In this document: positions 55,100 through 64,000 of the stretch, piece after piece
Position numbering within the stretch: position 1 is the first letter of the stretch
Layout: every line of letters begins with the position of its first letter
Source: Myotis daubentonii
Lineage: Eukaryota; Chordata; Mammalia; Chiroptera; Vespertilionidae
Length of the DNA stretch: 64,000 bases
Direction of reading: 5' to 3'
NCBI RefSeq assembly: GCF_963259705.1
Contig: NC_081847.1
Location: 71,941,754-72,005,753 of the forward strand
Position numbers and translations under genes: made by a program
Notes under the pieces: generated by a model
Databases searched by the model: none
What the model was told of the DNA's origin: nothing
The model's input: only the letters and a program-made list of their open reading frames with translations

Positions 55100-56990
55100 T
55101 TGTGTATTGTAAAAAGAAATCTATTGTTTCAGAAGTGTGTATTGTGAAAAACCCTCTCTCCTCCCTCCTCAGTTCTGCTCTCTGATGGTAATCACCACTG
55201 GCCGTTTGGGGTGTTTCTCTCGGGCATTTTCTTCATTGATTCGCATCTTTCATCGTTCTCCATCATGCTGAGCAGCCGTGTAACAGAGCTGGGAACACCC
55301 GTGCTCCCTTCCTGGCACTGTTTATCACAGTCTTTTTGGCCTTTTTATTGCATAGATGAGAAACTGTTTGTTATTACTGAGGTAGGAAATAGTTTTAAAT
55401 GTCTGCTTATTTCCACATTTCCCCTTGCAGTGCCTCAGCTCCTTATGCCCTTTGCACGTTTCCTTTCAGGTGGTTTCCTTCTTTTTCATTTGAAACCGAT
55501 CCATGGCTATCAGAAACAGTAGTTCTTTATCATACAGGCAACATAGGTGTTTCTCAGGTCGTTTTCTTTTTACTTGAGGTTGTGGGGTGTGTTTTTTTAA
55601 TTGTTTGCTTTCTTAATTTTTATGTGGTGAAATTTATCAGTATTTTGTTGCTTCTTGGTTTCATGTCATCAGAAAGGCTTTCCTTACTTTCATCAGAGAC
55701 CCCCCCCCCCAACACACACTTGGTACCTTTATAGTCGCTTCTTTCTTTTTTTTAATTCAAATCTTTAATATATCAAAGGTTCTTATTTTGACATAAGGGG
55801 TGAGGTAGAGATCTTTCTTTATTGTTATTTTATTCCAAGACAACAGCTAGTTATCTCAAATCTTTTATTGAATAATCTTTATGTTTCCTACTTATAGGAA
55901 ATGCAACCTGAATAAGATTTCCATGTATTTTAGGGTCTAATTAGCTTCTGTTTATTTCTCTTTCTAGTCATACAGTGGTACCATCTTGCTTTATTACTGC
56001 CGCTATGATATGTTTTATTATCAGAGAGGATTATGCCCCAAATATTTTAAAAGTTCAAGTTGCCCATTTTTGCATGTCTATTCTTTTGGAAAAATTTTAG
56101 AATGATTTTGTCAAATGCTCCCAAAAGGATCATGTTTGGGTTTTGTTTTGCTCTGCATTGGATTTATAGATTAATTTAGAGACCACAGACATCTTTACAA
56201 CATTAGTCCTCTCATCTAGCACAAGATTAGTTTCGCCATTTACTCAAATCTCTTGTGTTATGGCCTCAGTGGGGTTTCACAGTTCCATCTTTTAGGTATT
56301 GCACATTTCTGGTTTATTCCTACATCTTTCTTTTTATATGGGATAAATGTTTCTATTATGTTTTCTGATTGGCCATTGCTGCTATAAAAAGATGTGGTTT
56401 TTAGGCATTTATTTTATATCTGGCTTCCATACTAAAAATCTCTTCTCAGTTTTAATAATGTTCAGTTATGCCCTTGGGTTTTAAGGTAGACAATAATATC
56501 ATCTACAAATAATGACACTTCTATCTTCTCCCTTTTAATATGTATTCATTCTTATTTATAATTTTTTCTTGTGCTAGAAATTCCAGAATGAGGTTAAATA
56601 ATAGTGAAAATAGTAGGTATTCTTTTTCTTTTCCCTGATTCAGTTACACCACTTGCAGAGTTTTATTAAGTACGATGGCTATTTTTTGAGATAAATGTTC
56701 TTTATCATTTTAAAGAATCAGCATTCTATTACCGAGTTGGTATTTTTTCACATCAGAAATAAATGAGATCATCTGTATCTTTTACCCCATTGACATATTA
56801 TTTTTGCACATTGTATGACTGAACTTTCAAATATGCAACCATTATTGTAATTAATTTCAATTGGTTATGGTTTATTATTCCTTTAATACAGGACTGGATT
56901 TGATTTGCTAGTATTTTATACAGCTTCACAATCCCTTATCTGAAATCCTTTGGTTGGAATGTGTTTGCAATTCTTATTTTATTAGATTTT
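55100..56990 (-). mobile_element. Antisense LINE-1, degraded
   Basis: T-rich DNA in which the series GGTTTCATGTCATCAGAAAG, TTTTAGGGTCTAATTAGC, CATACAGTGGTACCATC, ATGCTCCCAAAAGGATC, CATTGGATTTATAGATTAA, ACATTAGTCCTCTCATC, ATCTACAAATAATGACAC and CCCATTGACATATTA follows old L1 sequence in antisense. It may be a HAL1 or L1M type. The short frames within it are not genes. Confidence 0.7.
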
Positions 56991-57865
56991 AAGAAGGTAA
57001 TCTGATGCGATTGTTATGTAATCACCCCAGTGGAGTCTGAGGAAGTGCCTCCTTATCAGACACATTAATATTTATATGGCCAAACATACGAATGCAAAGT
57101 TAAGTCAGATGAATAAATTCTAAAAATAGTCTCAGATCAGGGGTGGCTGCCAATGACTTCCAGGTCAGGTTCGCTGCCATCTTAGAATGGGTTCCCTAGC
57201 AGCAGACGATGAGACAAGGGCTCACGTGAGGATAATTGATTAGAGTGTTGGCAGGAAAAACGGATGGATACGTTGATACGTATGACCCGGAAGGGAAAGA
57301 AGGAAACCAGGGAGGGTGACCCTGGCTCCATCGGGACGGGGCCGAGTGTTTGTGCCCCAGAACTCAGTGCACTGACAGGGAACAAAGGCCCGGGGTTCTG
57401 TGCTTCCACAGCACAGGCCCCTGCCACCCAGTGAGGGGAAAAACAGATTTTGGTGACTTTTCACTTTCCGAATTCTGGATAAGAGGTTCCACCTGTATTT
57501 GATTTTGGCCTTAATATCTCAAAGTGAAGCTGCTTTGTCACACTCCAGACAAGCTTAGTAGCAGGGTTTTACTAGCTGCGTAGCATGGGAGCTTGTCTCC
57601 CTTTCCATGGACTGTGGCAGAATTTGTGGAGCATCAGAATCATCAGTTCCCTGAAGCTTTCCAGAAAAAGCCTGTAAAGCCAGCCGTCAGCACTCAGTCT
57701 GTGGAGGTAAATTTTTGACAAACATTTGAGTTTTAAAATAAGGGTTAGTGATTTAGTGAAACCTCTCTTCCTGAGAAGATAATGCCTTTCGTGAACAGAA
57801 TCATCGCTAATAAAATTTGCATATTTTCATAACATACTGCAAGTGCAATTTCTTCTCTTTTCTCC
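56991..57865. other. Non-coding DNA, possibly part repeat
   Basis: The stretch at 57175-57460 has the texture of an old repeat (GGGTTCCCTAGCAGCAGACG) but I cannot name it. Nothing else is recognised. Confidence 0.35.
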
Positions 57866-57869
57866 TTTA

Positions 57870-57975
57870 CCGTGAGTTAAGTTAAAGCAAAGATTTCATC
57901 TAATTCATTGTTGTATCACCAATTCCTGACACTTAATAAATGCTCACTGAATATTTGCCGAATGCAAGAATCAAT
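57870..57975 (+). repeat. L2 LINE 3' end
   Basis: GTATCACCAATTCCTGACAC, then TTAATAAATGCTCACTGAA and GAATGCAAGAATCAATGAATG, is L2 3' end order. Confidence 0.7.
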
Positions 57976-57989
57976 GAATGTGGCGTATT

Positions 57990-58480
57990 CACTTTTTCAA
58001 TGACTAATTTTGCCCATTTATCTTTTTCCCTTTTGCCAAAGCTTTATCCATATTAGAGGCTTTTGAAAAGAACCATATATTACATTCATCAATCCTATCA
58101 TTAAAGATTATTCTAATTCATTTGATACTTCTTTTAGCTTATTAATTCATTTCTGTTTCTTTTTTTTTAAACTTATAAGTTGATTGCTCAGTTCATTTAT
58201 TTTCATTCTAACTCAATAGAAAAATTCAAGGTATGCATTTTCATTTGAATACAGCTTTGGCTTTATCCTGAAATGGTAGTTATTTCTGTCCTATTTTTCT
58301 AATTAGTCTGTAATTTTACTTCCTCTTTAATGCAATAGTTGAATATATTATTTTAAAGTTTTTGAGGGGTTGAGCTTTTAAATATTTTATCTCTCAAATT
58401 TTATGTCATTGTGATCATAGAGGAATACCTGTATGATTTAACCTTGGGCACTTATTTTTGCTTAGTTTTCATAAATTCTT
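57990..58480 (-). mobile_element. Antisense LINE-1 ORF2 remnant
   Basis: The series CAGTTCATTTATTTTCATTC, ATTTTCATTTGAATACAGC, CTTTATCCTGAAATGG, GTGATCATAGAGGAATACCTG and TGTATGATTTAACC follows the antisense L1 ORF2 region between the endonuclease and reverse-transcriptase domains. It may be the same element as 55100-56990, split by other DNA. Confidence 0.75.
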
Positions 58481-59142
58481 AAAAATAAAATTAGTTTTCC
58501 TCTTCTTTTCTCCTCTTTTATCCCCACAACACTCCCACAAAACTTTATGAGAAATCGGAGAAGAGTTATTCCTCCTACCAAAATTGAATAGTGTGGGTTA
58601 GGTGGCATTCATTTAATTATTATATATGAGGTCTTTTTAAAAATCTCCTTTTTTGGGGGGAAGAAAATATAAAAACAAAGTAACATGTGATCCACCTGAG
58701 CAGCTCATTCAGTTTTATAATACAGGTTATAGCATAAAATACAATAATGTCATTTTTCCTTTGCTGACTCTAAAGGAAGCATTTCAGTAGATCTTTCTCC
58801 AGGCCCCATTCCCAGCAGATATTGGGACAGACTCACTGGGACCCAGAGAAATGGGAACACTGCTGTGGAACAGCTGTTCCAGAGGCAGTGCCCCGCCCAC
58901 GTTTACAGTGCCAGCCAGGCCTTTGCATCCTCAGCTCCAGGCGTGAGCACGGAGATGACTCCTTTATGTTATGATGATGCCACATACATTCTCCATAAAT
59001 ATGCCTTGTCTGGAATTTCCCTCAACGGGGCGGCCTGCTGTGAGTGTGGAAAAGAGACATTTGACACAGGAGAGCAATTAACCTTCTTCGGTGAACTCCA
59101 AATTCTGTTTCCTTAAACTGTTATGAGCTTCTTGGCCCTTCA
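58481..59142. other. Non-coding DNA, no gene seen
   Basis: AT-rich then more balanced DNA. An 83-codon frame (58865-59116, plus) has two CxxC-like cysteines (near CCECGKE) but no other sign of a zinc-finger or known exon. Coding status is unlikely but cannot be excluded. Confidence 0.35.
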
Positions 59143-59379
59143 TCATAGGGCAGTGATGGCGAACCTATGCCACGCGTGTCACCTCGTTTTTTTGGTTGAT
59201 TTTTCTTTGTTAAATGGCATTTCAATATATAAAATAAATATCAAAAATATAAGTCTTTGTTTTACTACGGTTGCAAATATCAAAAAATTTCTATATGTGA
59301 CACGGCACCAGAGTTAAGTTAGGGTTTTTCAAAATGCTGACACGCCGAGCTCAAAAGGTTCGCCATCACTGTCATAGGG
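59143..59379 (-). mobile_element. hAT MITE, copy 2 (221 bp) with TCATAGGG duplication
   Basis: The body 59151-59371 starts CAGTGATGGCGAACCTATG and ends AGGTTCGCCATCACTG-type TIR. TCATAGGG flanks it exactly at 59143-59150 and 59372-59379. It is the reverse complement of the copy at 44771-44996. Non-coding. Confidence 0.95.
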
Positions 59380-59540
59380 CTTCAACATCCAGGCACACCT
59401 ATGGATGTATCTGGCTTGGCAGCTATCTTCAGTCCTCTGGTTTTTGAACATAGATTTCTTCCCTCCTTCCACACAGAGCACCTACAGTGTTAAAGAGGCA
59501 AAAGCAAGTATGAATCAGACAGGACTCTTGTCTTCTAAAA

Positions 59541-59614
59541 CAGCGGCCAGAGCATTACAGCCTGGTGCCCAAATCCAGCCCCGTGGCCAGAGCCTAAACA
59601 GTTTGCTGACCCCT
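59541..59614. mobile_element. Deleted Charlie-type hAT remnant
   Basis: CAGCGGCCAGAGCATTACAG through GCCCAAATCCAGCCCCGTGG to AACAGTTTGCTGACCCCTG keeps both ends of the same family as 54296, with most of the middle missing. Confidence 0.6.
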
Positions 59615-60329
59615 GATGTAGAAAGTCAAGGTCAATGAAGAAAGATAACACCGACCCCCAGGCACGCTAACATACCTACAGCTCCCGTGTTGTTGGTGAG
59701 GGCTGGGCCCATTTTCTAGGTGGTTCTTTTGGGAGGCAGGTGTTCTCCTTGCCTCCTGAGTTCTGCTCACCGGGAGGCAGCCCACCAACAAGAACAGCCT
59801 GTTTCGGTGGGGCCAGCAGGGGGGCAGGGCCACGCCCAGGTGCCTGGTCTCACTTCCCAGGGGCCTCAGGGCTGGAATTGGGTGCCCAAGTCCAGCCAAC
59901 CAGAGAATGGCACTTTGCTCTCATCGGCCTCTGTTCATATTTGCAAAGAGCACAGAGAAAGGGCTATTACGTGTTTGTAAATAGTGAAAGCCTTCGAGGC
60001 CATGGGGGCCAGGGTAGAGGCCGGGGCAGCTTTGCGCGTCTCTTCTCTTGCACTTACAGGATCTCTTCCAACACACCCTGCCCCGTACCAGCCCACTGAG
60101 CCTCCTCTGGCTGCAGGTGAGGGCCTGTGAGATGATGAGTGCCAGCTTGCCCTCTTCTTCCTCCTCACCCTCTTCTTCGACTATGGCATTGTGTCTGCAT
60201 GCCTCTCAAGCAGGATGACCTTGAACAATAACACTGGAAATAAGGGCAATAAAAGTAATACTGAGCATAATTATTATGAGTAGCTATTATTCATTGAGAC
60301 TTAATATGTGTTACGACGTTGCCTATGTC
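59615..60329. other. Non-coding DNA, no gene seen
   Basis: Overlapping frames on both strands (up to 119 codons) have no recognised domain. A MIR-like piece may lie near 60190-60310. Confidence 0.4.
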
Positions 60330-60480
60330 AGAGGCTGGCTGCAGGCCAAATCCCGCCCATTGCCCATTTTTGTATATTAGGTTTTATTGGCGCACAGCCA
60401 CATGTGGCCCGCGGTGCTTTTGCACTGTCAGGGCGCAGTTGAGTAGCTACAGTAGAGACCCTAGAACCTGCAAACACTGC
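60330..60480. mobile_element. Charlie-type hAT fragment
   Basis: GGCCAAATCCCGCCCATTGCC, TAGGTTTTATTGGCGCACAG and CAGGGCGCAGTTGAGTAGC follow the internal order of the same hAT family as the copy at 54296, in the opposite orientation. Confidence 0.65.
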
Positions 60481-62751
60481 CAGTTACTCTCAGGCCCTGG
60501 CCTACATGATCACATCTCATCCTCCCACCCTCTCTGTGAAGTAGCACTGCCATCCGCCCATTTTACTGATAGGAAAATGAGGCTCAGAGGTTAGATGGCT
60601 TGTCCACATAGCAGAACTAGGGTCCTTCTCTCTAAACTGGGGATAAGACTTTCTCTCCTCCTTCCCAGGTTGCTCAGAATAGCGGGTGTGGAGGTGCTCT
60701 CGGAGTGGAGTGGCACCGGAGTGGAGTGGCACCAGCAGAGGGCGGGGACACAGGTGGGACCAGGAGTGTGGAGACACCTGGCCCCTGTTTATCATTTCCT
60801 CACAGTGGTGTTTATCAATGTTGGCACAGTGAGTGGGCCAGATGGGAGGACCTGTCTAATGAGCTGGTGTTCTAAGCCAGGGTGCCTGCGCTCTGGAGAG
60901 GGGCTCAGCAGAGCAGAGGCGGATCTCAAGATGGTGTGGTGGGCGTGCCGTATGTGTCCGTGGTGTAGGGGACGGCTCACAGAGCCTGGCTTGACTTTCA
61001 GCCTCCCTCTTCTAGCCAGTGAGGGTGGGGCATGTTTCCCCCTCCTGTGAGCCTCAGTTTCATCCTTCGTAAAATGGGGAGAAAAGTATGAAAGCTGTCT
61101 TTCCTTTCACTGCCTTGCAGGTACAGGGAGACGTTAATCCTTCACACAAACAGGTGCCCTGGATCCTCCCTGCTGATTCACAGGGAGGTGGCAGGGGTGG
61201 GTGAGGCCGAGGTTGGGTTGGCGTGCCAAGTGCCAGGGTCTGCCTTTCCTATCCTGGTCTTTATGATGAGAGGCCCTTGTATCGTGCCCAGGGACCAACA
61301 AGCCAGGTGGTGCCTTCCGTGTACTTGTTCTGACACCTGGCCCTCCACCACCAGGGAACACTCCTGAGAGCAGGAGGGGAATCCAGATGCCTTGCCCTCC
61401 CTCTGCCTCCCTGCTGTCTGCTGCATCTGTTGAGCTCCTTGTAGATTTGGGGGTAAAATTACCTTATTAATCTTTCTTTTGTAAATACCACTGTGAAAGA
61501 AGGGGATTTTGCATTCACTCATCTTTTCATTATTATGGTAATAGCTTTCAATTTATAACTAATTAATGTTGCTCCTTCCTACCCTGGCCTTTATGATGAG
61601 CGGCCTGGGAGGAATCCAGGAGTGGTGGGAGCTGGTATAAGGATGCTGGAGTCCTTCTCTGTGGCAGCTTCTGGGCGCCATCTCCTAGTGCCTTCGATGG
61701 TGGGTCCTGATGGTGTAGAGGCCTGTTCCCACCGCCTGCAGGCTGGGGCTCAGGCTTGGCTGTTCCCTGCCCAGGAGGAGATTGGCACCCAGAGGGAGGA
61801 GACAGCCAGAGCAGGGAAGCTTCCAGAAGGCCTTTGTGAGGACAGGAGAGAGCCCTGGAAACGGTCCAAAGGGAAAAGGGAAAGCTCAAGGGGCTTGTCT
61901 TCAAATTGAATGTCACATGGACCTGCACTGGCTCTCTGAGTCCCCAGTGAGAGACCCAAGAGACATGGGCAGTGGTTACCGGAGGCACATTTGGTGCAAC
62001 GTGAGCAATGTGCCCACTCTGTGACATCCATAGGTACCTGCAAATAGGGCTGTTTTCCTTGGGAGGTCTCGGGTGCCCACTGCCCATCCACACACACACT
62101 CTACAAGACACATTTCAGTGAAGTCAGATTTAGAGACACACATGGCTTAGCATGAATTTTGTAGACGGAAAGTTGGGCCCAAGAACCTCCAAGGCCCTGC
62201 GGTTCTGTGCTGCCCATCACACATTTGTGTCTGGGAGAAGGGACTGGAAAGGGACCTGGACATCTGGCTGCAGCTCCTTTGCTGCTCTTTATTAGGATGA
62301 TTGTGGAATAAAGCCTTGCTCTTTATTGGCCAGTAATGTAGGCCAGCCTCTGAAATGTGAGCGGGCTGGAAAACAGGGGGAACTGGGAGGAAATCTGCTA
62401 ATGACATGCACAGACCCTCTTTGATCTCAGGCTGGATTCAGAGCACAGGCCCTCTGCGCTGTGGGGAGTGCAGATAAGAGATTCCAATTCCCCTGTGGAC
62501 TTTTCTGGAACGACAGAGTCGTTAGCTTTCCTTGTTTATCAAGTGAAAATAAATAGGCACAAAAATGCTTTTCCCTTCTGGATTAATTATGTATGTCCCC
62601 CCATGCCTCCCCTCTCTGCCCCATCCAACGCTGGATTCATTAGATTTATTTGCCACCTTTTTTTCCTATGAAAAGATGTGGGGCAGTGGGTGAGGGGCAT
62701 GGAGAAAATATGTATTGTCCTTCAGGCGATGACTCCAAAGAGCCCCTTTTC
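60481..62751. other. Non-coding DNA, no confident gene
   Basis: The region has many overlapping frames. The longest is 182 codons on the minus strand (61563-62111), and frames of 95 and 115 codons overlap it. None shows a domain, signal peptide or splice pattern that I recognise. A short direct similarity links 61243-61275 and 61573-61605 (CCT.TTTATGATGAG.GGCC). A tandem GGAGTGGAGTGGCACC pair lies at 60702-60733. Confidence 0.4.
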
Positions 62752-62903
62752 AACACTGTCCACTAGAATATTCTGCAACGACAGAAATGTTTTATATCCG
62801 ACCTACCCAATATGGTAGCCACTATAGCCACTAGCCACGTGTGGCCACTGAGCGCTTGAACTCTGTGTGGACAGTGCAGTTAGTTTTATTTAATTCTCCA
62901 TTA
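62752..62903 (+). mobile_element. MER58/MER3-like hAT fragment
   Basis: GTCCACTAGAATATTCTGC, GACAGAAATGTTTTATATC, CCAATATGGTAGCCACTA and TAGCCACGTGTGGCCACTGAG follow a common old non-autonomous hAT family. I recall the family as MER58-like but the name is not secure. Confidence 0.65.
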
Positions 62904-63551
62904 ATGGGGGCCCAAGAGGAAAAAGCAAAATTCTGCATTGACTTCAGACAAGTTGTATGATCTCAGGCAAGAGACTCAAGTTTCTTAACGTGGGAGTAAT
63001 AATGGTGGTCATCCATGTGATAGGGCCTGGCACATGGTCAGTATTCATGCAGTAGTGATGCATGTCATGGGTTGTGGCATGTAGTCAGTACTTATGCATG
63101 ATGCCTATGTTTACTGTTGAGTATTGCTCCCCAGATCTCAGATTGCCTATTGGCCACTCTTTACTTAGCCAAACTTTTGCTTCCCTTTAAGCCAAGCTCA
63201 GCCTTAGTCAGGGCAGAGAAGAGGACAAGAAAGAAAACTAGAGATTGGGGAGTGGAGTTTCCTGGTGCAGAGCCTGAGTTGAATTTCAAAGTCCTGCTGC
63301 TCAGACCTCAGGTGTGTTTGAGAAGCCATGGCAGGCGTTAGGGGTCCTCCCCAGTGAGAATCTCGTGGATCATCCCTTTGATCAGTCTGCCCTGCCTTTG
63401 TACTGAGATGTTCAGGTCTTTCCAAAATAAACACTGATGTGTCTGGGGAGAATGTAGATTTCTGAGGCAGACACAGCTGAAGTTGAACTTCAGTTTAATT
63501 CCACTGTCACTTGGATAAATAACGTAACCTCTTTGACCCTCAATTTTCTTA
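62904..63551. other. Non-coding DNA, no gene seen
   Basis: Short direct repeats with GTAGTCAGTA / GGTCAGTATTCATGCAGTA lie near 63030-63100. No exon is recognised. Confidence 0.45.
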
Positions 63552-64000
63552 TCTACACTAATAAAAGAGAAAAATGGTAATTGGCGTACGATGATACCCT
63601 TTTCATTGGCTAATCAGGGCTATATGCAAATTAACTGCCAACTAAGATTGGCAGTTAACTGCCAACAAGATGGTGGTTAATTTGCATATGTAGGCACAAT
63701 GCAGGGAGGCGAAAGGGAAAGCAGGAAGAAGCCCCCTGCCACTGACAGTGATCGGAAACCCAGGGGGGAGCTAAGAACTGGGGGGCAGGGCAAAGGCGGC
63801 CCTGGGGCTGCCTTTGCCCTGCCCCCCAGCCATGATCGAAGAATCAGGCGCCTTTTCCACCCTGGCCAGTGATAGCAGGAAGTAGGGGTGGAGCCAGCGA
63901 TGGGAGCTGGGCACGGTTGAAGCTGGCAGTCCCAGGAGCTAGGGGCCCCTTGCCTGGGCCTAAAGCGGAGCCCACGATCGCGGGGCCGCTGCAGCTGTGG
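63552..64000 (+). mobile_element. HeliBat-type Helitron, 5' part, cut by the window end
   Basis: It starts TCTACACTAATAAAAGAG after A (63551) and continues ATGGTAATTGGCGTACGATG, CATTGGCTAATCAGGGC and the palindromic GGCAGTTAACTGCC. Its internal sequence is the reverse complement of the 5' half of the Helitron at 5211-6412, so both are the same subfamily. The 3' hairpin lies outside the window. Confidence 0.94.

Noticed and set aside
58865..59116. Zinc-finger exon suggested by CCECGKE
   Set aside because: No C2H2 or other complete finger follows, there is no linker, and the frame is short.
61563..62111. 182-codon minus-strand frame as a possible gene
   Set aside because: No domain, no homology I recognise, and overlapping frames on the other strand. 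GC-rich DNA gives such frames by chance.

Overview
The window looks like intergenic or intronic DNA from a vesper bat (Vespertilionidae, Myotis-like). The evidence is its repeats, not its genes. There are twelve tRNA-derived Ves-type SINEs. There are six HeliBat-type Helitrons with the typical 3' hairpin and CTAG/CTAA end. There is a SPIN element and several other short hAT transposons with intact terminal inverted repeats (TIRs) and 8-bp target duplications (TSDs). Young DNA transposons and Helitrons together point among mammals to vesper bats. I saw no convincing protein-coding exon, no structural RNA gene and no CpG-island promoter. The open reading frames are short, lie in repeats or simple sequence, and match no family I recognise.

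Layout. 1-5 kb: mostly unique DNA with one Ves SINE and old MIR/L2 fragments. 5.2-6.6 kb: a 1.2-kb Helitron inserted in the A-rich tail of a Ves SINE. 7.6-7.8 kb: a 5' Helitron fragment with two CTCF-like motifs. 12.29-12.83 kb: SPIN and a second hAT element side by side, with three copies of CTCTAGAG. 13.6-21 kb: a LINE-1-rich block (3' ends and a broken ORF2) carrying Ves SINEs and old LTR-like repeats. 22.3-23.8 kb: a second Ves SINE split by a 1.2-kb Helitron, which has an A-run and a 47-bp minisatellite inside. 24-29 kb: largely repeat-poor, including a possible conserved non-coding stretch near 28.3-28.7 kb. 29.75-30.13 kb: a LINE-1 3' end with a clear target duplication. 35.25-35.45 kb: a complete 203-bp Helitron. 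38.5-38.7 kb: a templated inverted insertion. 39.06-39.43 kb: a Ves SINE carrying a 50-bp hAT. 43.6-44.7 kb: a Helitron inside an antisense LINE-1 3' region. 44.8 and 59.2 kb: two copies of one hAT family in opposite orientation, both flanked by TCATAGGG. 54.8 kb: an 87-bp hAT. 55-58.5 kb: antisense LINE-1. 63.55 kb to the end: a Helitron of the same type as the 5.2-kb copy, running off the window.

No genes cooperate here. The informative content is transposon history: repeated hAT insertion at nnnTAnnn sites, Helitron insertion at A^T sites (twice in SINE tails), and possible spread of regulatory motifs by Helitrons. Family names come from recognising sequence, not from a database search.
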